Assembly: GCF_002443255.2 (NCBI RefSeq)
Contig: NW_019211456.1
Span: 11,740,229 to 11,804,228, forward strand
DNA length: 64,000 nt
DNA from: Varroa destructor
Lineage: Eukaryota > Arthropoda > Arachnida > Mesostigmata > Varroidae
Reading direction: 5' to 3'
The translations under genes and the position numbers were made by a program. This document shows positions 37,404-51,041 of the stretch, in pieces (the stretch's first letter is position 1; the number at the start of each line of letters is the position of its first letter). Under the pieces are notes generated by a model, which did no database searches, was not told the origin of the DNA, and saw only the letters and a program-made list of their open reading frames with translations.

Positions 37404-38310
37404 GTGAGTTTACTAACGTCAGCGACGACCATCAACAGACAGATGTGATATAATAATAATCTGATAGCAGCAATGATGGTGCCACGATCTGGGTGCAGAT
37501 CACAGCTGTAGACGCACACATACATGCGCCAGACTTTCCATTTGTTTATGGCACCATTGCAAATAGGCCGCTCACTGTAACAGCGCTAGCGCTAGTGTCA
37601 ACACGGAGTCTCGTGAAACGGACTCGACACGGATAGAAACCCCTATAGCAGATAAAGTAAATTCTAATACTATAATCCATCGAGTGACGTGTTAAGCAGG
37701 AGACGTCGACGGCGACAAAGACGATATTAAATTCATTCAGTTGGCTATTCGTCGTTTGTATGAGCGGCCATGATGGTGAGCGCAACTACACTGACAATAA
37801 CGCCAGGTACGCCGCAGTCGTTGGAAGCGGACGCTGCGGTAGGGTTCGCAAATACCTTCCATGGCGCTCAATGGCCATTGCTATGCAGAAGCGGCAGGGA
37901 AACTACGACGGTGCCATGCTCACCAGCAGCGCGGACTAGTGACATTGGCGTTGGTGATGGTGGACATATCGGCGTCCTTCTTATCGTAGGTCTTTTATCC
38001 TGGCTATGTGAGGAGCATCGCACAAGGACACCGTCGAGTGAGCTGTTCCACTAAAACGCTTGTACATCGTCACAAAGCTCATACAGTCGCATGTGTCGCT
38101 GTGTCGATGACGTAGGAATCAAGTTCTCTTGTTACTGATCGACAGAAATCATCACCGAATCATATATTGCAGCTATTGATGTTACTCTTCCGAGTGCCGT
38201 TGATGACCATCGCCGCCACGTTGACTCTATGATAGTACAAAGCTAACGACCCTGATGGTAGTGACAATGGCGACGTTAAGCCCGAGTTTGTCATTTGCTA
38301 TAATCCCCTA
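37404..38310. other. GC-richer stretch with modest open frames, no firm gene
   Basis: This stretch has a higher GC content and many CGAC/GGCG motifs. The best frame is a plus-strand ATG frame of 94 codons from 37770 (MMVSATTLTITPGTPQSLEA at its start) to 38054, which includes the donor-like ATG|GTGAGC near its own start. It shows no recognised domain. It may be an exon or regulatory region; chance cannot be excluded. Confidence 0.2.
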
Positions 38311-38857
38311 TAATATACCATTCGTGTGAATCAACGAAACCGTGCGTATGCTACACGTGTTTGTACATACGTCGATTTGGCATTGCCTATTTGTACGATC
38401 TGTCTGTGCGTGTTTCTTATTAGTCTGTCTATACTGCAATTGTCGTTAAATGCGGCCCGTTAATAGTGCCAGGATCGTTCTAGGGTTCATCTTTTTATTG
38501 ATGTTCTCGTAGTTTTCTTGTTCCTATTCTTTTTTAAGAAGGTCACGCCGTACATTTTCACATAGCTATATCTGTTCTACTCACGTTTTTCTGTTGTATT
38601 GTTCGTGTGTGCCAGCAACAGCCAGCGCCCGATTCGCTGATTACGCCACCACGGCAGAACACTGCTTCGCCGACCCGGCTGCTCCTATTTTACAGTTTAC
38701 ATTACCATCGGCGTCACGATCATTATGATACTCTTATGTGCATACCGCAGCCACATTACAACAATAACCAGCACTATACGATTTGTATTTGCTACAACAG
38801 CTGGCGGCCGGCGATAGCCTACGATCAAGCAGTCCAGTGAGTGGACTGATACTGGCT

Positions 38858-38881
38858 GGCCGGCCGGCCGGCCGGCCGGCC
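38858..38881. repeat. (GGCC)6 tract
   Basis: Six pure GGCC units, self-complementary at every register, with a further CCGGCC about 15 bases downstream. A small hairpin (AGTCCA/TGGACT) lies about 30 bases upstream. Unusual in AT-leaning DNA. Confidence 0.95.
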
Positions 38882-41800
38882 GTCTCTTTGACCAGCCGGC
38901 CATACCGTGACCCTAAAACGGCTCACGCAATAGCTATTTTTCCAAAAGGATGAAAGGAAATGTATTACAGGTTGAACACTCCGGTCTGATGGCACGCTTT
39001 ACTTTGTCTCAGCTAACGAACTAGCTGTCAATGAATGGCACGATAGAGCCTGCGACTGCAATAAACGTCCCCTTCATATTTACGGTCATACATTCGAAAC
39101 TACAAACAACTATTAAAAACGCGTCACTCTGTGTTTAGTTTCATAGGCGCCTGTTTTGTACACTTCCTTCCTGGAAATTCGTGAAGTTCACACTGGTTCG
39201 TTTCGCTCACACATGTATTGTGCATATCACAACTGCCATTTGCATCAACCAGGCGGTGCGGTGAAATGAAAAAACCTAGCTCTTTTATAAACAATAATGA
39301 CTTTGACTAGCCAAAAGTTGGACAGGCAACATTGTGTAGAGAGACTGCTACTATCTGATTATGGCCAGTACCTTGATCGTCCAATCGTCATGACTAACTG
39401 GCTTTGGTTCAAAGCAATTGCTTTTACCGTAGTGGAGATTTCGGCGTAGACGCAATCCACTATCTCTAATTGCCAATCTTAACCTGCTCCCGTCTTCTAA
39501 ACCGCTGGAATCCAGGTTATAAGGTTCGATTAGTGTATGGAAGCACTGTCTACGTTCGTCATACGTTTTGTCCTTCTAGCCAATCAGACTCGAAGTTTCA
39601 AAGTTGAGATGGGAAAACCATACGAGCGTTCGTTGATGTCGTACAGAGTAAACTGAACGATGGGAAGAACAAGAAAAAAAACAGAAAGGCGAAGTCGTGT
39701 CTTATACGTTTCCCCTAGCGAACTAAGTTTAGGCAAGAGGCCGTAAATTAATGCGAGCATCGCGTTCGACAGACAACAGGTTTTTTTGTAAGTAGAACGC
39801 TAACTTCTATGCAGACAACAACTCAGCTTATGGAAAACGGGAAGAATTAGCGGTAGCATTAAAAAAATCTGGCTGCTGTGTGCCAGTTGAACCCTGTCGT
39901 TTCTACACAAATTCAACTGGTTTTCATATACTACACTGAAGTGCTTTGAGACACATTTACTTTATCAGTTGCCATTAGCTGTTCAACCGGAGCCATATAG
40001 GCGAAACATCATTTTCACTGAGACATTACATAGTAGTCGCGCAGTGGGGGTGTGTCAACGGGACGTTATTTAGCGAATCATCAGATGAAATAACAGGACG
40101 GATGCATTACACGTACCGTTTCTGTCGATGCCTGTTTTCTACTAGTACTCGAGTTATATTTAGAACAGAATCAAAGCCGATAAAATATGGTAATTGAAGA
40201 GAAATTTAGGGTAAAAAAGGCGCATTTCTCTTTCTACAAGTTCATACCAAAATTCCCACATGAGACAACAGTAGCTAGATGTCGAGTCGTGGCTGCATTG
40301 ATCGAACGGCACTGTCTAAGCACGCCTAGAATTCTGTTTGACTGCTTATACGGATGTATATGTACACGTACTCTCCTCTACCAATACAACAACAAGTATA
40401 AGTGGGCCTGTTAGGACATCAACTAGGCCTTGGTGGCGGACTACCTTTTTGGCTCTGTTGTCTATTGTTTATTGGCATCGTTTCAAAATGACCACGCTCT
40501 GTAACTGGCTGTCAGTCATAGAATGTTTATAGAATAAAGCAAAATTAACTATACCTAACACCGCTGTCTCATTTAACTCACGCAGCTCAAATAAATAGGT
40601 TAACGCCTGTTCCGGCTGACGCCCAACTGCAATTCTTTAATTGTCCATTGACGTTACTGCCAGAAATACTTCAATGCGAAGATGGTTGGAGGATCAAACA
40701 AAGATCAAGCACAACTGCTTTGGGTATCGCGTCTCATTTATACATAACCACTCTTTCGATATTCTTTTTTCTCACTATGACAACCACCACTGTGATTGTA
40801 TTGTTGATCTTTCAATAGATGAACATTTTCGACTACTTTCGTTGGTTTTGTGAAGGTGCCGAAGTGTATGAACGCTCAATTTGGCCAACAGATTTATTTA
40901 AATCGAATGCCAACATGGGGCATGACTAACAGTGAAACGTTAATATTGTTCAGACGTTATGGAGAAACGCTGAACATTCGTTAAGATGACCCGAAAGGCT
41001 GGATCCCTGTGCACTATTGAAATGCTCTTTCTAATTGAGAGGTACGTTTTTTTGAGAGGTAGTTACCTCTTACACCTCTTAATGGCGATTTTATCCAAAG
41101 GATAGCTCGCTCCCCGAAGAAGCTTTATGGCGGTAAAGGGATTTTTGCTTTAGTTACGTACATTCTTCCATAACAGAGTTTACCTCTAAATTGATTGATC
41201 GAACAATCCTGTATTAAACGTTAATAGAACGAAGAAAAAAAAAAGTCGCGCTCGCAAAATTTGCCACGAAGGCCGGTCGAGGTTAGCAGCAATTAGTAAC
41301 GTACCGTTCAGGACAGTGGGGGCATTGTTTTATACGTTAGTATAGAGCAAACTCTGCTTCGCTTCGTCGATAATGCATGTACCCGATCGGAATAGATAGG
41401 CAGGGCACAAAATTCTACAGTAATTGCATGTCTATTTGTCGGATGAGTTTATTCAAAAGGCGGAAATCTCATTTTGTCCAATAGAACTTACTGAGTTTCT
41501 TCCCGGTTTAGCGAAGACCCATATTAGTTCTTCTGTTAGCGAACGACTATCTTGCTCGTTATACAGTTGACAGCATCCACCCATCTAAAAATAGATCTGA
41601 GCAGCTTAAGTACGGTCTTCTTGTGAATAGACTGATCGAACGGACTGATATGCGTAAATGAAGTCAATAGTGAAGAGACAAAATATTAGCTCTTGACAAT
41701 GGGTGTAGTTGTAGACACGTTGATAGTTTCAGAGTTTTTTTTTCGGCTCTATGATGGCCAAAAGCAAAATAAGCAACCTGCTGGCATTACTGAACAGTTC

Positions 41801-41889
41801 ATGGACATACCGCTGCGGAGAAATGAGAGCGCCAATACATAGCATTTAATAGATCTGCTTGCTTATGATAGATTCGGTTATTTATTACC

Positions 41890-41907
41890 AGTGTCGTATA
41901 CGACACT
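41890..41907. repeat. Perfect 18-nt palindrome
   Basis: AGTGTCGTATACGACACT is its own reverse complement. It could be a dyad-symmetric protein site or simply a loopless inverted repeat; nothing nearby decides this. Confidence 0.9.
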
Positions 41908-44761
41908 CACGAAAGCCGATATATATACACATATTGAAACTGATCGGTACCAAACAAATCAATCTCATTGGACTGTCATATAGACACGTAGGTTCTTTGG
42001 CGGCACCCTGTTCCAGCTAACAGCTACCCTGGACACCAGGCTTGTTTGGTAAAACATAATTGGGTATATTATCGTTGTAATCATGCGCGCTACATCAGTA
42101 CGTGGTCCTTAACAACGTAGGCACAACTATCCATCATGAGCTAATTAATTACATTTCTAATTAGCCTAGAAGAAGAGGTTTAAAGCGAGAGAAAAAACAT
42201 TTTTAGTTGGCATCTAGATAAGGACGGAATTCAATGATTTGAGAACGGTTGATAAAGGTGGCGTTCTCTTATTCAACTGTCGTTCACGTTCGACTTCTAC
42301 GAGGAGTTCCTATCGGTATCGTTGATTTCGTAATCATCACTACTTGAGTTAGGTGTGTGCCCCACCCATTCACTAGTTGTGGACGTTATGGCTTTTCCCG
42401 TCGACTGATCGTCGTATTTTCTATTCAAAAATTGTTCAGCACGATAAGGGTCAGCATGACGGGCGACGCTTGAGAGTTCCGTGCACGGAGTGTTCAAACC
42501 TGGCTCGTCTGGTTACTGTTTTTCTTTGGAATGTTTGTTAATACGAATGACTAGCATAGGAGCTTTCTATTTGTCACGTTCCATATTTAGCCTCCACAAA
42601 TACGCGGGCCCGGTGTGCTGTACAAATGTCATAATCAGGCATATATGTTTATGTCTTTTATCTCTAGAGAGAATATGTACGCGCTAGACTCTGATGAGCT
42701 AGCCAAGCTTAGGCTTGCGACTAGCCGACGACTAACGAATCTATCTATATTACTATGACAATATAACATAAACCGTATGGAAAGATACGTCTATTTTGTC
42801 CTCCAGCAATAATCGACGATACGGTGACGTTCATGGACAGTGGCAATAGTGTTTTTCAGTATATATCGTCATATTAATAAAGGTTGTGGTCAGAGTAGGC
42901 TACAGCGATACGGGATGGCTATCTCGTGTGTAGGAGAACGTTGCAATGGCGATGGCACATGTTAACTTTACTATCTATGTTCATTTGACGATAGAGACAC
43001 TGTACCGACGTAACGTTACGTGTGGCCCTTGCATGTCGGCAACAACCATTCTCTATACGGGCAGCTTATTTAATAACAACAGCCTATATACTTGGTGTAT
43101 TTGCCGGACAAATAACTGTTCAGTATTTATATCAAGTAGATTACTTGGACATCGTCATAGATATACAAGTGTTCTATGAGAGAAGGACAATTAAACACTG
43201 CTTGATCGTTACGTCATATGGCAGATGAAACCAGCCTTTATGACTGGTCGTCACGCTCTGATCGTGTTGGTGTGGCCTCACGAGGAACAATTAATCACAA
43301 TCTGATAACTGCAAGACGACGCATACGAATCAAACTTATACACGACGTAATTAACCGAACAAGATATATAGATATTCGAAATCAGAGTTTTGATATTTTT
43401 TAACTCAGTAGAAATCTAGATACATTGCAAGAAAACTTGCTTTCCTTGGACCTTCCGTACGTATCGTTACGGATGAGAAATCGGGCGATAAGCCATGTTT
43501 ACGTCAATCCCGGGATGTGTCGTCGGCAAAATACACGTCAAGCTTGCAATGGCTAGCAAAAAGAATGTTCCGATCTTCTCATTCTGTGTCCACGCTAGAT
43601 AACGACGCTGTGACAAGGGTACGATATGCTAGCGCATGGGTGGACTGATACTAGAAAGGAACAGGAAGTAGGGTCGAACGTGGAATTTTGCTAGAATTAT
43701 TGATAAATATGGACATTTAATATGCTGACGATGTTTTTACGCACAAAACAGCGGCGGCTACGACCAAACCGTTTGGAAACGGCAACAAGCCATGTTCCTC
43801 GTACGAAGAAAAAAAACATTCAATAAAGAACCGATATACTAATTCATTCTAACCTGCCTTTCAATTTAATAATAATAATGATAATAGTTATAGCAGCAGC
43901 CGATTCAAATGCACAACTAAGCAACCCATTCACGCATACTGCCAGCTTGTAATGCTATCAGTAATTATAGATAAATGCTTTTAAAATCCAGAAGTCTGTT
44001 TGGTAATGATGTAATCAATTGTCGGACCGGCTCTATCCTGTTCTAAAAAAAACATTGCATAGGTACAGTAAACGCTAATCGTGAAACAATGTCCTATCTT
44101 TGAGCTCTTTCTCACTTTTGAGGAGTTATTGTCTATAGGGTAATACGTTCTAGCGCAATTTTACCATAAAAACTTTGACCAGAAAAGTGGTAAGGGCCCT
44201 GAAGTTAAACGAGATTAGACGCGTATTGCACAATCCAGGTTCGTCGTTCTGCACAGGTAACCTGTACTGCTGAAACTCATTTTTTGTGCTGCTATAATAT
44301 ATCTATCTTAAATAGTATATTGATTTTTACCTTACCTTACGGTCTTCACGGAAGTCATAGCGTTTCGTCAAGCGTTAAAGGATACATCGCATTGGAGTGT
44401 AGAGACCAACGCTTCCATTGAGGCGCGGATTAACTGTTCTATTGCTGATACGCTCGTCGACGAAGACAACAACAAATCTACGTTCTGCGTCTTTCGCTAC
44501 ATTGCCTGGACTCTCTCCGTTCTCCCGTCTTTTTTTGCTACCCGTTTTCGCTCGCCTCGGTTCTAGTCTTGTCGCTTCCCGAACCGCCTTCATCCGTACT
44601 GGCCTCACTCGTACTTGTATTACCGGCAGCACGAATGCCGCTTATCTTTTAGTTCTTATTTTTCAATTTTTCAGTGTTTCAGTAACCAGCTGAAAGTATG
44701 TCTACAGTTGTAGCGTCGGCGAGGTCTGTATTGGCTAGGAATACTCGGTTGTACCTTGCGT

Positions 44762-44779
44762 CGCCGCCGCCGCCGCCGC
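44762..44779. repeat. (CGC)6-type trinucleotide repeat
   Basis: Short CGC/GCC run at the right side of a GC-richer patch (44.4-44.9 kb) whose frames on both strands are under 92 codons and unrecognised. Confidence 0.9.
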
Positions 44780-46170
44780 TATCGTTGTTTGAACTGGAAA
44801 TTGATTTAAAAAATGCAGTACATTTCGCGAACGGACCAGCTGGCGCTGCCTGCTAGGTTGCGGGAAACAAGGACATGACAAAAGAGCTTTGCTTTCATTC
44901 TAATGCTACCACACGAACAACTTCCCGTCTCGTTGCTATTTCCCCGCCTCGTTCGCTTCACCAGCAGAAACCCCATGGATAATGCCCCTCTTCTGTGTAA
45001 AGAGAAGAGGCTTTTTTATGCTTAAAAAAGCAGCAGAATTGACGCAATCGTAGGGGCAACTGTCGATAAAGGACCGGCATTTCTTTCCACTGGTGACATG
45101 ATGGCGCCGTTGCTTTTGTTTCGGCCCCTGGTATCGCTCTTGCTATGCGCGACCGCTGTATAGAAATGGTCGGGGGTGGAGTAGGAACGATGAACCGTTG
45201 TACACACGGTGATACGCTGCTAACGCTTAGTGAAGAACTGAGAAGTCAGGAAATGCAGAGGTTTCACGCTGGCTTTAAATGGACCCAAGTAGTTTACGCA
45301 CATCTAAAGCCAGTGGAGTGGTAGAGTATTTTGATTATCAAGACGAGATTGTGTGCCCCCAGCTGATGCAAAACAGACCAGTATTAGTATACGTGTAAGT
45401 CACTTTGCACCTATATGAGCACTAATTCTGTTACGAAAACGTATTTGGCAGAGGCATACCCCTGGACATCCTGAATCTGACACAATGCCATATCAACAAA
45501 AACGGCTAGTTCAGCAATACAAGTACTCACGGAATGCTGATGGCAACTAGACAGCGCTCGTCTCGCTCCTTCTTAGACGAACCTGTGTATTTGTATGTAT
45601 TTACATTCAATATGCATGTATATAAATATGACCGCATGGAAGATCAAGGGTACCTAAATGTTTTGTAACGTAAACACACATTGATCCGCCCTTCAGAATA
45701 AGAGCACAATTGTTATAGGAAAACATTTGCGTACCTCTAACGTTCTCATCGTATCTATGAGCATAGACAAATGGCTTTTGGAACTGACAAGCACCAGCTT
45801 TAGAAAAATTTGTCGTAATAAACAAATAACTGTAACTGATCCTCTGCGGCTATCAAAACTGCGTTTTTCGGGAAACCTACTCAACACGCACTTTTTGTTA
45901 TTCGTAAACAGACATGTGCTTGAGTATGTACACAAACACAAAAATACATGTTATGTTTCAGCAGATGTAGAATGCATTGAAACACGTTAAAATCGTTTAT
46001 GCCATACTTGTGCTTAAATACCGTTCGTTCCACGTATAGATAATCTCTATTATTTTAGTTCTAGAATATGTTCGCTTTCATCATTATATGTTGAAATAGA
46101 GACCTTTCGAGAAACGCTCTATTGCGCCGACTCCTTGTTGCTATTGTTCAATTATTGCTGCTATTGCTGC

Positions 46171-46194
46171 CACCACCACCACCACCACCACCAC
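46171..46194. repeat. (CAC)8 microsatellite
   Basis: Pure CAC/CCA run following short (TTGCTG) units, in non-coding sequence. Confidence 0.95.
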
Positions 46195-46322
46195 TGCGAA
46201 CGAGGCGACAATCGCTCCGCTCGTTTATTGTAAATTATTCTTGAACTATTTATGTATTCTGTCATTTGCTCTTTTGTGTGGTGCGATGATACTCTGCGGA
46301 GAATGCTTTCCGGGAACTTTTC

Positions 46323-46343
46323 TAGCGGGCTGACCGCCCGCTA
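46323..46343. repeat. Perfect short hairpin, 8-bp arms
   Basis: TAGCGGGC and GCCCGCTA flank TGACC. The repeat is GC-rich, with no associated gene. Confidence 0.8.
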
Positions 46344-47863
46344 ACGTCTGTTGGTTGAATATAACTAGGAGCGTATGAGTGCGACCGTACAAATTTACCC
46401 ACTCCTCCTACAAAGTTACAGCGACTAAGTATCGTATGCACTTGGCCATATGTAGAAGTTTTGCGTGTTTGATTGCACTGTGGATAATTCCCATAATTTG
46501 TCCAAGCTGTTTGGAAGGGTTTTGCCGTGGTCAAAGGGTGAAACTGGCGCGAGCACGACCGCTTCTGTCTAAATTGTGTATTCCATCTGAATTCTGCACA
46601 AATATAGATTGCAGGCGTGTAGAGATCAGGATTAGAGTTTCTGTCCTTCCAAATGGAAATGTATACAAGGTATTCATCTATCTACATGTAAATATTGATC
46701 AGTATGAATCGGTTGTCAAATTACATTTTACTATGGCACATTTTGAAAACAATTTCAAAATGGCGGTACTACTTGAAATTTAAAATATATATCCGCGGAT
46801 ATAGATTCAATAATGCTCTGTCTGTAAATCATAAAGGTGCGGATTGAAATAGCGTGGCTTTAGTGTGATAATCACATTTATAACTTATTCTTTTTACCTC
46901 ACATCTTACGCGTCAGGGAGACTCAAACACCCCCGGAGCTACCGCTCATCGATGTAATCAGAGGTGTGGCCTAGCGATATCGAAAGCAAAAACTATGTCA
47001 AGCTCGTTACTATACGTTAACTATGCCTAAACGGCAAATAGCTACTTCGGAGCACCAATAACATCTGGATCTTAGTAAACTTATGGCGAAGTTAATTCTA
47101 GCAAACTGATATCATAGGCATATTGAATGAAAGTATGCGAAGTATGTTTACAATTGATTATTATATAAACTGATAAAATTAACATAGATCTGTCTCTCCT
47201 TAGCTAACCGGTAAATTCGAACCATAATCTGCTAGCATGAAATTCAAAATTGGCGGGTCATATTAGGCTACGATTTATCATGTATCATTAGCCCGTGACC
47301 TGGACATCGGGTTGCGGAAAAAGCTATCCTTAAGCCATTGTACATCTAGCCAGTGTGTCAACGGAAAGAAACGATGGATAAATCGATCAAAACGGTGAAT
47401 GCTGAGATTGCTTACGATAAGCTTGCGATTAATTTCCGTAGTTTTTAACCTAGTAAGTGTGGGAAAATTACTTGGAGAAGAGACGTCATGCTTTAACCGA
47501 AAACGGCAATCGCAATAAGTGACCTTTCATCTATGTACCTGCCTAAAAGACAATGGTACTTCAATGTAACACAGGTAAATGTACATATTTCACATTCTGT
47601 CTGGCAAAAGTTGCCTCCTATAATGTCTTGCTATTATTTTCGTTATCGGATACACTTATGGGTTGTCCGCGAAAAGAAGATCCGATCCGATTTTCGCTTC
47701 TGAAAAGTAAATTTGTTGCGAGTTTCCCCTTTTCGTAGCACTATCTTCATCGTGGACAGATGACGCGTATCCTTGACAAACAAATTGAATTCAGAGCATT
47801 GCCGTTGGATTTACGATAGATGATAATAATAATGATGTCGAAAAGGTCAACACCTGTGAGCCT

Positions 47864-47916
47864 TAGCGGCGCTTAGAACCGTCCGACGCATTGTCGGACG
47901 GTTCTAAGCGCCGCTA
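47864..47916. repeat. Perfect hairpin, 24-bp arms, 5-nt loop
   Basis: This is the longest perfect small inverted repeat found. The left arm (47864-47887, TAGCGGCGCTTAGAACCGTC then CGAC) is matched exactly by the right arm (47893-47916). The loop is GCATT. The arms are GC-rich in AT-rich surroundings. Confidence 0.95.
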
Positions 47917-50663
47917 GATATAGGCAAGCGTTGCACTGCAACAAAATTTTTCAAACGAGAACTGCACTTAGCGAAAGCCAAAATACGTTATATGAACACC
48001 TAAAAGTAGCGGTGCAGAATTGTTTCTCTTTTTTGCTGTTAACCGACAGTCGTCACAGGTAGCACGACATTAAAAAGAGAAGAACCGAATTTCAAATAGC
48101 CAATAGCAGTCAATGAGAATCATTCTTAAAGATGGCTGGTGCACGAGTGCTGCGGTTCCCTAGCTAAGCAGGGCTTCTGTAAAAACGACAAGGTTATTAT
48201 TGAATGCTAATATACACTGTCTATTATCGTTTATATGGACGTGTACGGGAGACCAAACAGAATGACGAACATGGATCCGATCACTACGACCTTTAGCAGC
48301 AAGATAACAGAAGAACCACAGTATTATATTCGTATAACGTACAGATGTATAGTTTTCGGCATCTGCGCGTAAGCATGATAACGCTAGTTCGCCAATAGAG
48401 ATCCCGGTTCTTTTCGGGATCGATCGTAACAAATTTGATAACACATGCTTAATTAGACATATGTTTATCATCATATACTTGTCTATCGGTCTATACGTCG
48501 AACGTACTATACATTATCAGTTGTATTGTGTTTTGTTTCGTTTAAAGGATGATCATGATTCGAGCGTGATTGTGCGTCCACCAAACGCCACCACAGATTC
48601 CTAGTTAGAAAACCTGTTATCCGCCTATATCGGACATTAAAACAGCCGAAAGGTAGCTTTTCTGATCGTCGATGCAGTCTCGATTGGCGTAACGGAATTT
48701 GATTTTACACTACGCTATATGTACCTCTAGTTGCAGTAACTAATATTACCTCAACAAGACCGCTACAAGTAGATAGGCTCGTCGAGAAGACAGTGTCGTA
48801 CCGACTTCAAACGACATGTGTACTCGAGGCTGTCGTCTTTTCACTATAGAGAATCAACTATCCCTTACATACGCATTTCGTTGCTATTAGTGCCACCACG
48901 GTTTCCGTGATATGCGTTCATTTCAAAAATAGTACTACTTTATATCGAAGTTGTATACGGCAGTGGGGATGCATTGTCGTCCATAGGCTCCGTGACGCGT
49001 CGACTGAATGCATACGAAAACGGGATAAAAAAATTTGACTTAGAGGACCAGAAGCAACTCTATTCGTGACCTCTATTTGAACCTCACAATTTTTTTCATA
49101 GCAGATAAATCAATGACGTTTTGCACTTACGTTAATTGATGTTCTTTCATAACTTATTGTGGAATGAATCCTGTCTGGTTAGGAAGAGAGTGTCCGGTTT
49201 TCTTCGAAAATTTACTGTGACGTAATCGCTATACACTGTTTCTATGCTTTCTTAAATTGTCCGTGACACCGACTAAGGACAAATTATAGGATTATATACA
49301 GCGTGTGTTTCGAAAGAGAAGTTTATCAGACTCAAATGTGCTTATTTTTCATCAACGAAAAAGATTTTATCTTACGAAGTACATTAAATGCCCGTAACCC
49401 GCACGTGCCCTTGTCTACGCTGACGATGATTAAAAGCTCCAATTACAATATTATGTGATGTACACGGCATAGTGGCACAACGTAAATGGCTCAAGGCAAC
49501 GGCTGCATGTGGACGTGCCGCAGATAGCCGTCACGGCAGTGTAAACGGTCTCAGCAGAAAATCAGAAATGGTACAGCAACCGCACTTATCGCTGTTACTG
49601 ACGTTGGTACATAGCGGTTGGTGACAGGCACTCCGATCGTTATGTTTTACCGAATGTCCTCTGCCGTTACCCCATCGAAGCAAAAAGTGGTCTGCCCCTT
49701 GCGCCTCTGTCGCCAGCGGGCATCGTTCATCCTTCTTGCAGAGTTCCTTCTAAGGAGGTTGAATGTTCTGCACAATTAACCGCACCACCGGTCATATCAG
49801 CTAGCATATACGAGTGTAGTGGGCAGAATACAGATAGTAACAGACGTTCGCCAACACAGCTAGGGCTAATATTGGTGGCAACTGGCGATAAACTAGTTGT
49901 TGAAATTTTTCGAACGTCCACCGCCACGTCTATCACGCATAATGCCACGTTGCTGCTATGGAACATTCGACGCTGTGCCGTTGTTGATAATTTATCAAAG
50001 TTTATATTTTTACGGAACGCATACGATATACGCGGCTGCAATATTTATTTTTTTCTTAAAAGAGAAAGGGTGACACTTAGCAACAACGATCAAGTTCCCA
50101 ATCCTCGTTTTCTATGTACGAAATTTACTTTGTCATTATTACTCAGCATGTGGGCGTTATTGCTAGCTCATGACTGTCACGGCCGCATAGCTTATCCAAA
50201 GAACTATTGTCGTTTTTGACCGGGTATTTTGCCAGTCCGACGAAAGGCCGCAGTCACTTTTTGAATGCGGCTCTATACGTAAAAAGAACAGCTCTCTGAG
50301 GAACTTGTGGGTCGGATGGCATCTGATGAAAGTAGGCCACGTCTACCACATATCCTCATAGAGCACATTACTGTTGATCATGCTATACTGAAAAGGCATT
50401 GCAAAAGAGGTGTCCGATCGGAAATTGTCCTGACCACTATGTAGAACTTACACGCTCTGTTCAAGAAAGCAGACCCGCTGCACTACATACTGTGATGCTT
50501 CCTTGGTTAGTTATCGGCGGCTCCTCCTCTGTATGTAAATTAAAAAATTTGCCAACTTAAGTATCGCCTTGGTTTGTTTGTAGATGAAAGATTTACAGAT
50601 TAGGCGTATTTTCGCTTCGAGACGGTTTTTTAGTATCTGAAATAAAAAGTTACATGACGATGA

Positions 50664-51041
50664 GTGAAAGTGATGATGCTCCAAGGTTCAGATCTGGGAT
50701 CAGGGCAGAATCATCATAGTGGCCCCTTTGTATCCGGGCTGTATGAGCTGACTAATATTTTTGCCTCTACGATCAGCATTGCGGCTAGATTTAATACGAT
50801 TTGCGTACGCCGCAGGACATTGCGTTCGTCATGTCTGACAAGTGGTTCTCCGCCATAAGGTCTTGATCGAGTCAAGTGGGGTTCGGATACTCTCACAATT
50901 GTATTTGATCAACAACAACAGTAGCAGCAGCTGCAGGACGGAAACGCCGGGAACAGTCAACAACAGATGCTGATGGCCGGCAATCGTATAGACATTTACA
51001 TACGTATGAAGAAGCGCACGCAAACCCAAACTAACGCCTAG
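50664..51041 (+). pseudogene. Gln-rich plus-strand frame interrupted by two stops
   Basis: One frame covers about 126 codons with only TAA (50856-50858) and TAG (50922-50924) inside before a final TAG at 51039-51041. Between the two stops it reads GLDRVKWGSDTLTIVFDQQQ, and after the TAG it continues QQLQDGNAGNSQQQMLMAGN. The TAG sits within a CAG/CAA run, so a single C-to-T change in a glutamine codon would explain it. The TAA is preceded by 'ccgccataag', so an acceptor there is an alternative. No family recognised. It lies 5.6 kb upstream of the Slp zinc-finger exon on the same strand; nothing shown here links them. Confidence 0.25.

Larger units (their letters stand above)
38882..50663. other. 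Long non-coding stretch with repeats and hairpins
   Basis: The longest frame is a plus-strand 134-codon run (46379-46783) without an ATG near its start and without a recognised domain; that length is expected by chance in this much sequence. A GC-richer patch at 44.4-44.9 kb has overlapping frames on both strands. No RNA gene or element recognised. Confidence 0.5.

Noticed and set aside
46379..46783. 134-codon plus-strand frame
   Set aside because: No ATG near its start, no domain, and frames of this length are expected by chance a few times in 64 kb of AT-leaning DNA.
50664..51041. Ciliate-like genetic code (TAA/TAG read as Gln)
   Set aside because: The recognised Slp exon and general composition fit an animal nuclear genome; single mutated Gln codons or splice boundaries explain the few cases.
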